17,346 bases of DNA from CAYLLN01 sp036496265 (GTDB taxonomy: Bacteria > Planctomycetota > Planctomycetia > Pirellulales > Pirellulaceae): positions 1 through 17,346 of the forward strand of contig DASXLL010000005.1 in the NCBI GenBank assembly GCA_036496265.1, in the 5' to 3' direction. Position numbers and translations under genes: made by a program. Position 1 is the first letter of the stretch; each line of letters starts with the position of its first letter. Below are positions 7,431 to 15,193 of the stretch, one piece after another. Under the pieces are notes generated by a model that made no database searches, was not told where the DNA came from, and saw nothing but the letters and a program-made list of their open reading frames with translations.

Positions 7431-7844
7431 TCATGCGAGCCGACCCGCCTCCCACTCGGCCAGAAACTCGACGTTGCTGGCTAACAGCCGCGGCAACGCA
7501 CGAATGTCAGCGATCGAAAGCCAGTCGAACCACTCCACTTCCAGCGGATTCGGAACTGGAACAGCGTCGCCAGCGATTTCGACCAGCCACCAGGCAAGCT
7601 GCACGTCCCACGGAGTGACGCTGCGCCACAGCAATCGCTGCGGCTCAGCGGCGAGACTTAGCTCTTCGAGCATTTCCCGGCGGGCGGCCTCATCTTCCGA
7701 TTCCCCGGCTTCGATCGAGCCGCCTGGAAAGCAGTGCATGCCCGGTGCCCGGACATGCTCCGAACGGCGAATGACCAGAAAGAGGTCGCCACGCGTTACA
7801 ACCGCGACGACTCCGCGAGCGACAGATGACGAATCGGCGCTAAT
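7431..7844 (-). CDS. Nudix hydrolase with unusual start
   Basis: Nudix-superfamily pyrophosphohydrolase, substrate unknown, about 137 residues. The Nudix box is clear: GGSIEAGESEDEAARREMLEEL, that is G-x5-E-x7-RE-x2-EE (split here: GGSIEAGE / SEDEAARREMLEEL), with Ser where the final Gly usually stands. The only ATG (7739) lies just before the box and would remove the first strands. Yet the same frame upstream encodes a typical Nudix N-terminus (RGVVAVVTRGDLFLVIRRSE). That frame is open back to a stop near 7905 and has no ATG, GTG or TTG. Candidate starts are ATT at 7844 (used here), an ATC further up, or CTG at 7778. The gene follows the YTV gene by 13 bases, so coupled translation is possible. 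It converges on the M50 gene, 54 bases away, with no evident terminator. The family call is firm; the start is not. Confidence 0.75.
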   Translation of the reverse strand: MSADSSSVARGVVAVVTRGDLFLVIRRSEHVRAPGMHCFPGGSIEAGESEDEAARREMLEELSLAAEPQRLLWRSVTPWDVQLAWWLVEIAGDAVPVPNPLEVEWFDWLSIADIRALPRLLASNVEFLAEWEAGRLA

Positions 7845-7857
7845 TTCAGGGTTGCGA

Positions 7858-9348
7858 TCAGGCGTTGCGATCGTAGCTCGTGTTGCGTGTGTTTTCCGGA
7901 GCGTTCAAGCTCGGTTTACCAGTCGGATCGTTGTCCTTCGGTGTCGCGTCAATCCGGCCTGGCGTCCGCTGCGGCGTTTCGTCCGTGGGCGGCGGCGTTG
8001 GCGAAGCGCCGCGAGTGGCCTCGGTCGGCGTACCGGACGAATTACCAGTCGCGCTGTTCCCAGTCGCGCTGCTGCTCGTCGAGCTGGGCTTGCTCGTTCC
8101 ATTCGTCGCCGGCCGCTGCGTCTGCGTGGGAGCGATCACGCGTGGAGCGGAAAGCACAGATGGCGTTGTCAAGGCCGGTGCCGGAACCACCCTCGCAAAC
8201 GGATCGACCCGCATCGTCACAATTCGCGGCCGCAAAGTCGTTGTTTGATAGGCGACCCACTTGCCAACCGTCCGCGGCACCTGCACGGCCTTCGTTTCGC
8301 TCACATAACGGCAGGTGCGAATCGGGATTTGCTCGATTTTTTCCTCATATTCGATCCGCTGCACGGTGTATGGCACCTGCCGGACCTGTTCCTGCTCTTC
8401 CCAGCGAAGTGTTTGCACAGGCACCTTATTGACGATCCGCTCCGTCACTGGCCGCTGCACGGTCACCGGCACCTCGCGGCATTCCTCGGTCGTTTCGATG
8501 CGCTGCACCGAAACCGGAACCTGCTGCGTCATCACCTCGTTGACCAGTCGATTGACGGTGACCGGCACCTGTTGCGTCATTTGCACCGGCTGATAGCTCG
8601 TCGTCGTCACCTGCTGCTGCACGACATTCGGCATATAAACTGTCGTCGGCCGCATCACCGTCGGACCTTGCGTCGGCACCCAACTCAGGCCACCCCGATA
8701 ATACGTCGTTTGGCCCGTCGTTGGATTGGCGGCATAACCGCCGCCATGGGGCAGGCACCACAGCCTGTTCCGAACCGCCGCCGTCGGCTGATACGCCGTC
8801 ACATACTGGCCCTGATCGACATATTGCGTGGCCGTATTTTGCACCGGCTGATACGCCGTGTACGCCTGCTGCTGCATGACCGTTTCCTGCACAGCCCGCT
8901 GCACGGTGTATTGCTGCTCGCGCATCTGCGTCTCGACGACCGGCCGCTGCACGAGATACTTCTCCTGCCGCATTTCGGTCTCATTGACGTAGGTGACCCG
9001 GTCGTACGCTTCCTCGCGATATTCGGTTTCGTACACCGGACGGCGCACAACAAACCGCTCCTCGCGCGTTGCCGTCTCGCTCACCGGCCGGGCAACCGTA
9101 TAACGCCGCTCGCGAATCTCCTCGGTCCATTCCGGTCGCAGCGTCGTCACCGGCTGCTCTTCCATGATCGTCTCGTACTCGAGCCGATACGTTGTCACGG
9201 GAACCTGGTCATAAACGACCTTGTTCACGATTTGATAGCCGCAGCCGCACTGCGCCACCGCCGCAGCGGGACACAGCACGCCAGTGCCGAACACAAGGGA
9301 GCTGCCGAAAAGCGCGGCAACACCGAAAAGATGCAAGCGAACGTTCAT
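7858..9348 (-). CDS. Secreted YTV-type repeat protein
   Basis: 496 residues, probable planctomycete surface or cell-wall protein. The start is ATG 9348, preceded by AGAGAAAG and followed by a signal peptide (about 1-33, ending AVAQ before Cys-Gly-Cys); longer in-frame starts add a non-signal-like extension. Residues about 46-170 and 260-370 form two blocks of 16-residue repeats, eight and seven units, of the kind YTVQRPVxETxxREE and VPVTVQRxxxExxxxQ. A spacer (about 175-255) is rich in Gly, Tyr and Gln. The C-terminal 110 residues are Pro/Ser/Thr-rich and probably disordered. The motif matches my memory of the YTV repeats reported in Rhodopirellula-type proteins, which have been associated with the cell wall; the function here is inferred. 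Alternating hydrophobic and polar residues suggest beta-strands. Confidence 0.87.
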   Translation of the reverse strand: MNVRLHLFGVAALFGSSLVFGTGVLCPAAAVAQCGCGYQIVNKVVYDQVPVTTYRLEYETIMEEQPVTTLRPEWTEEIRERRYTVARPVSETATREERFVVRRPVYETEYREEAYDRVTYVNETEMRQEKYLVQRPVVETQMREQQYTVQRAVQETVMQQQAYTAYQPVQNTATQYVDQGQYVTAYQPTAAVRNRLWCLPHGGGYAANPTTGQTTYYRGGLSWVPTQGPTVMRPTTVYMPNVVQQQVTTTSYQPVQMTQQVPVTVNRLVNEVMTQQVPVSVQRIETTEECREVPVTVQRPVTERIVNKVPVQTLRWEEQEQVRQVPYTVQRIEYEEKIEQIPIRTCRYVSETKAVQVPRTVGKWVAYQTTTLRPRIVTMRVDPFARVVPAPALTTPSVLSAPRVIAPTQTQRPATNGTSKPSSTSSSATGNSATGNSSGTPTEATRGASPTPPPTDETPQRTPGRIDATPKDNDPTGKPSLNAPENTRNTSYDRNA

Positions 9349-9432
9349 GATGCTTTCTCTGGTCGCCCGTGAGGGCTGTCGCAAGGGGTCGCGGCCAGTC
9401 AGCCTCCCAGCCGCCGCGCACCCACCTGTTTT

Positions 9433-9454
9433 GCCGCGCAATCACTCGCGCGGC
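9433..9454 (-). promoter_or_regulatory. Inverted repeat in the YTV gene leader
   Basis: GCCGCGC (9433-9439) pairs with GCGCGGC (9448-9454) around an 8-base loop, about 85 bases upstream of the YTV start. On the minus strand it is followed by AAAACAGG, not a T-tract, so it is more likely an mRNA leader structure or protein site than a terminator. Confidence 0.35.
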
Positions 9455-9783
9455 TTAAGTCAATCCAAACCCGTGAGTCAAAACGAAGTGCCAGCCAAAA
9501 CAAAAACAGCCAACACAACAATAGAAATGTGCCGGATGGCGGTCTCTTTCGCAAATGGTTTTTTGCTGCTGTCATCGCTGGCAGCGCGGTAACGCTTTGC
9601 ACCGCACGCAGTTGCGACTTGAGAAAATCTTTGAAGTTTTTTCGCATCGCTGCCGACGACCAAAAGTGTCCATTTTCCGCATCTTTTTGCGTGTTTACGA
9701 CTTACGACACAACTCATCGCAACCTGCCCAAACGGAATAAACGGACCACGGCCCGAATCGAACGCGCAACCGTCATCGCCGGC

Positions 9784-9853
9784 GGTCGCGATTATGACGA
9801 ACGACATGAGCAATCGGTGCTGTGAGTTGCGGTATTGTTGAGGTCGCGATTAT
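9784..9853 (+). repeat. 12-base direct repeat GGTCGCGATTAT
   Basis: GGTCGCGATTAT occurs at 9784-9795 and again at 9842-9853, 58 bases start to start, about 130-200 bases upstream of the STN-domain gene. It may be paired regulator sites or a small duplication. Confidence 0.45.
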
Positions 9854-9982
9854 CGCTGACAGGCACGAAAGAGGCGGCCAGCGGAAAATTCGCCATTAGC
9901 CCGGCGAAGCGATATATTCAGCAGCAAGTGGAGAAGCGCGAATGCGGGGGCAATGCTCTTCTCATTGAAAGGCGGGTGTCGA

Positions 9983-10783
9983 ATGTTGCGGAACTTGTTT
10001 TCAGGCTTTGCAGCGGCGTTGGCCGTTAGCGTGCTTCTCAATTCATTGGCCAACTCATTGGCTCATGCGGCAGAAAAAACGGCCACGCCGAGCGCTTCCG
10101 CCGTTCAGCTCAGCTTGCAGGACCAGCTGAATCAGCGGGCCGATTTCGAGGTTGTCGAAATGCCGCTCAAAGATGTGTGTTTGATGCTGAACCGAAACTT
10201 CGGCATTCAGATCTTGCTGCAACTGAAGAAACTGGAAGAGGCCAGCGTCAGCGCCGATACGCCGGTGACGAAGAGTTTTAAGCAAGTCCGGCTGAGCACG
10301 ATTCTCGATCTGCTGCTCAAGGATTTGGAATTGACCTACGTCGAGAAGGACGGCTTGCTGCTCATCACCACGCCGGAGGACGCGGAATCGAGAATGGAAA
10401 TTCGCGTTTACGATTGCCGCAATTTGATCGCCATGACACAACCCGTTGGCGCGGACAAGCTAGTGGTTCCCGCCGCAGCGCGTGGACCCGATTCAAAGCC
10501 TAATCAAAGTTTGGACGGAACAATGGGGCCGAAACGCGGTGAAGGCATTCGTCCGATCTCCGAGCACGACCTGCGTGCTATGCGCCTCGTGAACTTAATT
10601 GAGACAAATGTCGATGTAGCGTCGTGGAATGTCGTTGGCGGACCTGGCGAGATAAGCGAATACAACGGTCTGATCGTCGTCACTCAGACGGGACAAACCC
10701 AAGACAAAGTCGAGCGCCTGCTCGACATGCTACGGCAGGCCGCCGGCTTGGATGCGGCTAAATCATCGCGCGTCGTTCGGTGA
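9983..10783 (+). CDS. Exported STN/secretin-N-like domain protein
   Basis: 266 residues. ATG 9983 was chosen over ATG 9953 because AAAGGCGGG lies just upstream and a signal peptide starts at once (Arg-3, hydrophobic 8-27, probable cleavage after AHA at about 29). Residues about 41-130 resemble the STN fold found at the N-terminus of secretins and TonB receptors (MPLKDVCLMLNRNFGIQILL, then LSTILDLLLKDLELTYVEKD and GLLLITTPEDAESR). The C-terminal part (about 200-260: NLIETNVDVASWNVVGGPGE, then NGLIVVTQTGQTQDKVERLL) resembles the repeated N-module-like segments common in planctomycete exported proteins. There is no secretin pore or TonB barrel, so it is a stand-alone periplasmic protein of unknown partner. 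Its stop is one base from the stop of the opposing cytochrome-like gene. Confidence 0.78.
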   Translation: MLRNLFSGFAAALAVSVLLNSLANSLAHAAEKTATPSASAVQLSLQDQLNQRADFEVVEMPLKDVCLMLNRNFGIQILLQLKKLEEASVSADTPVTKSFKQVRLSTILDLLLKDLELTYVEKDGLLLITTPEDAESRMEIRVYDCRNLIAMTQPVGADKLVVPAAARGPDSKPNQSLDGTMGPKRGEGIRPISEHDLRAMRLVNLIETNVDVASWNVVGGPGEISEYNGLIVVTQTGQTQDKVERLLDMLRQAAGLDAAKSSRVVR

Positions 10784-10784
10784 C

Positions 10785-11750
10785 TTACGACCGGTAGCTC
10801 TCGTGGCACTCGTCGCAGGCCTTGCTGATTGCGCCTTTGGCCTTGGAGGCCTCGCCAAAGTCCTTTTGTTTGGCTGCGGAGATGATTTGCTTCGCGCCAT
10901 CACGTAGCTTTTTGCAAAATGCGACATACTCGGCGTCGGCAGCGTCTTTCATGCCTTCTTTCGTCAACACCTCCCCAATCGCAGCGAACATTTCGGCATC
11001 GCGGAGGATCTTGTCCGCGCCGGCTGTGAAAGCGCCTTTGTCCGAAAGAGCCGGGTTCAGTCGCTGCTGCCAGGCTGTGTCGAGATATTGCATCAGCGAG
11101 GCGCGATCGGCGACTTGCGGCCAAGCGGCTTTAGCTTCGGCAGATTTTCCGCCGAAGGGGGAACTCCCACCGACTAACTCGCCCAGCTCTTGCTTACGAG
11201 TCTTGGCTTCATTGTATGCCTGGTCAGTTGCGACTTTAAAATTCGCCGCGCTGCGAGCAAACGCATCGCGAGCGACCGCCGCATCCTTTTTCCACCGCAC
11301 ATCGCCTTCGTATTCCGCCGCGATGCCAAACAGCATTGCCAATAGTGCGTAATCGCGCCGCGCCAGCTTATGCCCTTTGCCCTTGAAGTCGCTCAGCGTC
11401 GTGACTTCCTTATCGACCTGTTGCTTAAGGCTTTTGATGTTGTCTTCAATCGTTGCGGGCGAGATGAGCGCCGACCAGCCGCTGCCCGGCGCTCCGCCGC
11501 TCGCCGCAACAGTCCCGCTTCCCGCCGCCGGCGCACTCGACTGGGTACCGCCAGCCGCCACCGCACCCGCCTTTCCCAAATCAGCCGGACGCTCGCCAAC
11601 CAGCCCCTCTTTGAACGCATCCGCGTAAAACACATCGCTCTTCAGCTTCGCCGGCGGCTGCGCGCGCTTGACCGTCCTCGGAACTTTAGTCTGCGCAATC
11701 AATAGCATGGGAAACGAGATCCCGAGAATCACAAGCATCAATCGCCGCAT
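10785..11750 (-). CDS. Cytochrome c'-like heme protein
   Basis: 321 residues, predicted periplasmic. The single heme-binding motif CDECH (CxxCH) sits only four residues from the C-terminus, as in cytochrome c' and related class II helical-bundle cytochromes. The preceding roughly 190 residues are strongly helical and Lys/Ala-rich, but at 321 residues the protein is much longer than a classical cytochrome c' (about 130). The start is ATG 11750, with GGAG about 8 bases upstream and a signal-like N-terminus (MRRLMLVILGISFPMLLIAQ). A Gly/Ala/Ser-rich linker lies at about 60-90. An in-frame start at 11846 is rejected because the extension is only the translation of the CGCAAAG repeat. It may be an electron carrier or a heme sensor; no partner is visible. 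It lies 111 bases after the caspase-like gene, so it may have its own promoter. Confidence 0.75.
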   Translation of the reverse strand: MRRLMLVILGISFPMLLIAQTKVPRTVKRAQPPAKLKSDVFYADAFKEGLVGERPADLGKAGAVAAGGTQSSAPAAGSGTVAASGGAPGSGWSALISPATIEDNIKSLKQQVDKEVTTLSDFKGKGHKLARRDYALLAMLFGIAAEYEGDVRWKKDAAVARDAFARSAANFKVATDQAYNEAKTRKQELGELVGGSSPFGGKSAEAKAAWPQVADRASLMQYLDTAWQQRLNPALSDKGAFTAGADKILRDAEMFAAIGEVLTKEGMKDAADAEYVAFCKKLRDGAKQIISAAKQKDFGEASKAKGAISKACDECHESYRS

Positions 11751-11771
11751 ATTTATCTCCGCGAATCTTGA

Positions 11772-11816
11772 CCTTTGCGGCCTTTGCGGCCTTTGCTTCC
11801 TTGGCGTCTTTGCGTC
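11772..11816 (-). repeat. CGCAAAG-type tandem repeat
   Basis: On the plus strand CCTTTGCGG occurs at 11772-11780 and 11781-11789, then CCTTTGC, then CCTTGGCGTCTTTGCGTC. On the minus strand this reads as GACGCAAAGACGCC followed by GCAAAGGCCGCAAAGG, a 9-base-period phrase that I recall as a dispersed intergenic repeat in several bacterial phyla. It sits just upstream of the cytochrome-like gene's Shine-Dalgarno. Confidence 0.6.
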
Positions 11817-11861
11817 AAACAATTGCGAGGTAGAAATTCTAGCCATGAGAATTGTGAGCTG

Positions 11862-12836
11862 CTATTTAGCGCGTTCAGCCGCGTCATACAATTTCGCCAG
11901 CTCAACGAGGATTGGCTCAATCTGAGAAAGGTATTCGTCCTCAGCCAGCTTCGGTTTCCGCTGCCGAAGCTCAACCAAATCGCGCTCCAATTCATCGCGC
12001 CGCGCCCGAACCGCCGCCGGAAGCTGTTGCTCGCGAGCTGACCGAATCAGAACGATCTGTCCGGCCCGAAAACCATCCAGCGGCGCCCCATCTTTCGCCG
12101 CTTTCGTCGCCCGCAACCCCTGGAACCAATCCGCCGGCGTTCCCAGCCCATCGCCATTGTCATCAATCAGCGCATGCTCGGTCGCCAGCCGCCCTTCACC
12201 CGCATAAAACTCCTTCACGGCAGACGAAGCGAGCAAAAACGCCTCTAAAAGCGACGTTTGATCGTCCTTATCGAGATCCGCCTTCGGATCGGTGATCGCC
12301 GTGGAAAAATAATCGCCAAACCGCGAATAGTTGTATTCGGAACCGCTCCGAGCCGCCGTAATCACCACGCGATTTTTCGCCGACAGCTCATTCAAAAACG
12401 GCCCACTCGCCGACGTGCAATCGATCACCGCCACCTGCCGCTCGATGGGCTTGAGCCAGCCAGCCAGCTCGCTCGGCGTAATATCCGGCCCCCGCAAGCT
12501 GAACTTGGCCGTTTTTCCGTCGAACGTGCCATGGCCGATGAATACGAGCCATGCCGCTTCGGCCGATGGTTCTGTCCAAGTCCCCAGCCGCTGCTGTAAT
12601 AGTTCGCGATCCGTTTGGCTTTCCGAATCATCCAAGCCGATAACCGCAACGTCGGCCTGTGCCTTGTCCGCCGCTGCTCTCCACCTTTTCGCCCACTCCG
12701 CAAATTGCTCCCCAAAATCCTTTTCGCCCGCTGCCCCGACGACAACTAATACCGACGCCCGATCTGCAGCCCCGGCTGTTGTGATGGATTGAAACAGGAT
12801 TCCAATCAAAGCGATTCGGGCAAATGTCCGTATCAT
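11862..12836 (-). CDS. Caspase-like (C13/C14-type) cysteine peptidase
   Basis: 324 residues with a signal peptide (about 1-24, ending AGA), so probably periplasmic. The catalytic dyad is visible: His-102 in FIGHGTFDG and Cys-140 in VAVIDCTSASGPF, each after a hydrophobic strand as in the caspase/legumain fold. RVVITAARSGSEYNYSRFGD and the later TEHALIDDNGDG fit a group of caspase-like proteins that I recall from planctomycetes. The last 60 residues form a charged helix. The start ATG 12836 has GGAGGGG about 8 bases upstream and overlaps the stop of the vWA gene by four bases (ATGA), so translation is probably coupled. Substrate is unknown; co-operation with the two upstream proteins is inferred. 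Confidence 0.85.
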   Translation of the reverse strand: MIRTFARIALIGILFQSITTAGAADRASVLVVVGAAGEKDFGEQFAEWAKRWRAAADKAQADVAVIGLDDSESQTDRELLQQRLGTWTEPSAEAAWLVFIGHGTFDGKTAKFSLRGPDITPSELAGWLKPIERQVAVIDCTSASGPFLNELSAKNRVVITAARSGSEYNYSRFGDYFSTAITDPKADLDKDDQTSLLEAFLLASSAVKEFYAGEGRLATEHALIDDNGDGLGTPADWFQGLRATKAAKDGAPLDGFRAGQIVLIRSAREQQLPAAVRARRDELERDLVELRQRKPKLAEDEYLSQIEPILVELAKLYDAAERAK

Positions 12837-15193
12837 GGCAGTCCCCTCCATCGCCTCAGCCCCCATTCTCCGACCAGGCACGCGAGCGCGATCATAAAAA
12901 CCTGCCACTGATGCCACAGCGGATATGTCCAGCTCTCCGTCAGGGGAATCTTGCGATTCGGCAGGCCCGCCACAAACGAATCCAATGAATCCAGGTCGAT
13001 CATTTCTCCGCCGCTTTCTTTGGCGATGCGTTCCAGCAGCGGCCGATTAACCGTCAGTGTGCGAAACTCCTCCGTCTCCGGCTCAATCGCCCAACCCGTC
13101 TGCCGCTCACCCACCGCGCTCCCGTCCGCCGCCGTGACCGATACCGTCGCCCGATACGCCCCCGCCACCCGCGGCGAAAACGTCGTCTGATAACTGCCCG
13201 GCGACTTATCGCCGCTTTCGGCCGCGACATCAATTTGTTTGCCGTCCGGCGATTTAACCGCCAGCTTAACCTCCGCATTATCCAACGGTTCAAACTGCTT
13301 ATCCCGCGCTTTGACCTGAATCTCGACGCCTGCCCCACCAGCCGCTCGCCGCGTTTCGACCTCAACCGGCTGCGGCACATCGCTTACCAGCCACCGCACC
13401 GTCTGCCGCCACGCCTTATCGAGATCGTTCTCCTTTTGATCCTTCCGCTGCATGCTCCATCGCCACAGATCGCTCAGCAAGAGCGCCCCGACGCGGCCGC
13501 GACCGAACGTCTGCACGACGAGCGCCGGCCGCACCACGCCACCGTCGATCTCCGCCTCCGCCAGCACCGACGCCCCCGGCTTGATCGAATCGATGCGATT
13601 CATCGCCCGAAAAGCCGGCATGCTCGCCAGCCGCTTCGATTCATCCTGTTCATTGTTCCGCAGACGGACCCACGGCTGCAAATTCCCTTCCCGCGTCAGC
13701 CGCAGACGAAAATGGTCCGGCATGTTCCCCTCGGCCAAATGCCGATCGAGATAAACCGGCAGCATTTCGCCCACCGGCGTGCGGTTAAAGCCGCCCTCGG
13801 CGAACGACTCCTTGCCGCCCAGCATCAATAAGCCGCCGCCGCGCCGCGACACGAACTGCTGCAGCAGCGAAAGCTGATCCTGCTTGAAAAAGCCGGCTTC
13901 GACATCGTCGAGAATGATCGCGTGATAGCGGAACAGGGCATCGGCATCCTGCGGAAAACCGCCCAGCAGCTCCTCCTTGTCCTCCGTGCCGAGGCGAATC
14001 AGCACCGGCTGGTCGTATTGCTCGGCGGCTTCATCGGCATTGTTGCCGAAGCCACGAAACAGCGGATTCGTTCGCTCGCCGCTGCGGCTGAGAAACGTGA
14101 ACTTGGGCTCGCGCTTCGCAATCCGGACCAGACCGACCAGATTCAACTCGTCATCTTCATCGAGGGCCCGGCGGAGGAACTTGAACTCCCAATTCGCCCG
14201 GCCGCCGACATACAAAACTCGATAAGGCCCGCCACCGCGATCGACCGTCGCCAGGCGCTTGTTGTTGGCCAGCGTCGCTTCGGCCGTGTGACCGTTCTTC
14301 GCGTCTTCCTCGCCTTCGAGACAGGCATGAACCGTATAAAAACTGACGGCCGGTTGCTCGGGCTTGATCAAAAACCGCTGGGCGAGCGGCGCTGCATCCG
14401 CGGTGACAGTCAGCGTTCGTCGCTCCAACTCTTTGCCCGCTTCATCCAGCACGCGGACTGCTACTTTGCGGCCAGCGATGCCCTGGCCCGCTATTTCGGC
14501 CGTAATCGTGACCGGCGAAGCTTCGAAATTGGTTTGCGTCACCGAGACTCGCGACACAGACACATCGACGAGTTCCGAATCCGCGCCGACCGCGACTGGA
14601 TATACCGGCGGAAGTTGTTTCCAGTCGTATTCATTTCCCTCCAGGTCCGTTGCATTCCCGTCCGTCAGCAGCAAGATTCCCGCCATCGGCTGCCCGCGAT
14701 AGCGCTCACCGAGCGATTCCAGCGTGCTGCGCAGCGCTGACGATTCTCCGTCGAGCGTGATTTCGGAAAAGTCTTTCAGCGGCCGCGGCGCCCCATCAAA
14801 CCCATATCGCCGCACGTCGAAATCCTGGGCCAGCCGCGTGAGCCACGACGATTGCTCCGACAAGGCGTCTTTCATCGCTGCGCCGCGCGACTTCGTCTGG
14901 CCACGATCGGCAAGCTGCAAGCTGCGACTGTTATCGGCGACGACGAGAAACAGATTGCTGCCCGGACGCGGGCGTGTTCCCGTGAACAGCGGTTCAACGA
15001 GCAGCGCCGCGAGCAATAGGATGCCAACTGCTTTCAGCAATCCCGCCAGCACGCGCACCCAGGTGACATGGCCGGCTCGCGCATAGGCCCATACAAGTAC
15101 GGCCAACCCGATGAGGCAAATGCCCACCGACCAGCCAAGCCACTGTCGGCCGGCGAGAATGATTTCCGCGAACAAAACCGGCGCCCCGATCAT
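12833..15193 (-). CDS. vWA / glutamine-amidotransferase-fold membrane protein
   Basis: 786 residues. Two N-terminal membrane segments (about 20-38 and 46-66) are followed by a von Willebrand A domain with a MIDAS-like DNSRS at 87-91 and TDG at 177-179. A beta-sandwich region (about 200-330) comes next, then a segment resembling a class I glutamine-amidotransferase-like fold (about 400-500: LLQQFVSRRGGGLLMLGGKE, then GEMLPVYLDRH), with no nucleophile I can confirm. Further Ig-like sequence leads to one C-terminal membrane segment near 765-780. This architecture is typical of planctomycete Bat/MoxR-type operons. ATG 15193 was chosen because it overlaps the previous stop as ATGA; the frame stays open further upstream but that stretch is the shadow of the neighbouring gene. 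The vWA part probably binds protein or metal in the periplasm. Confidence 0.86.
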   Translation of the reverse strand: MIGAPVLFAEIILAGRQWLGWSVGICLIGLAVLVWAYARAGHVTWVRVLAGLLKAVGILLLAALLVEPLFTGTRPRPGSNLFLVVADNSRSLQLADRGQTKSRGAAMKDALSEQSSWLTRLAQDFDVRRYGFDGAPRPLKDFSEITLDGESSALRSTLESLGERYRGQPMAGILLLTDGNATDLEGNEYDWKQLPPVYPVAVGADSELVDVSVSRVSVTQTNFEASPVTITAEIAGQGIAGRKVAVRVLDEAGKELERRTLTVTADAAPLAQRFLIKPEQPAVSFYTVHACLEGEEDAKNGHTAEATLANNKRLATVDRGGGPYRVLYVGGRANWEFKFLRRALDEDDELNLVGLVRIAKREPKFTFLSRSGERTNPLFRGFGNNADEAAEQYDQPVLIRLGTEDKEELLGGFPQDADALFRYHAIILDDVEAGFFKQDQLSLLQQFVSRRGGGLLMLGGKESFAEGGFNRTPVGEMLPVYLDRHLAEGNMPDHFRLRLTREGNLQPWVRLRNNEQDESKRLASMPAFRAMNRIDSIKPGASVLAEAEIDGGVVRPALVVQTFGRGRVGALLLSDLWRWSMQRKDQKENDLDKAWRQTVRWLVSDVPQPVEVETRRAAGGAGVEIQVKARDKQFEPLDNAEVKLAVKSPDGKQIDVAAESGDKSPGSYQTTFSPRVAGAYRATVSVTAADGSAVGERQTGWAIEPETEEFRTLTVNRPLLERIAKESGGEMIDLDSLDSFVAGLPNRKIPLTESWTYPLWHQWQVFMIALACLVGEWGLRRWRGLP

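Larger units (their letters stand above)
9349..9982. other. Divergent intergenic region (634 bases)
   Basis: This region separates the YTV gene (minus) from the STN-domain gene (plus) and should hold both promoters. I see no credible gene: the minus frame 9399-9647 has no homology I recognise and ends in a GC-rich tail. Visible signals are a 7-bp inverted repeat at 9433-9454 in the presumed 5' leader of the YTV gene, A/T-rich stretches at 9480-9530 and 9615-9690, and a 12-base direct repeat at 9784-9795 and 9842-9853. CTTGAGAAAATCTTTGAAG (9618-9636) matches bases 1-19 of the window at 15 of 19 positions. Confidence 0.5.

Noticed and set aside
8296..9110. 48-base periodic repeats, possible CRISPR-like array
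   Set aside because: The units are coding repeats that vary throughout and have no unique spacers; they encode the 16-residue YTV units.
7474..9372. 632-codon open frame on the plus strand opposite the YTV gene
   Set aside because: Its Arg/His/Leu-rich translation is a by-product of the 48-base repeats and high GC on the other strand; no domain or signal is visible, while the minus strand has a signal peptide and a regular repeat.
9399..9647. 82-codon minus-strand frame in the long intergenic region
   Set aside because: It has a hydrophobic stretch but no ribosome-binding site, and it runs into the GC-rich leader of the YTV gene; it could be a small protein but I cannot support it.
13922..14740. 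272-codon plus-strand frame opposite the vWA gene
   Set aside because: Antisense shadow; the minus strand carries the MIDAS and GATase-like motifs.
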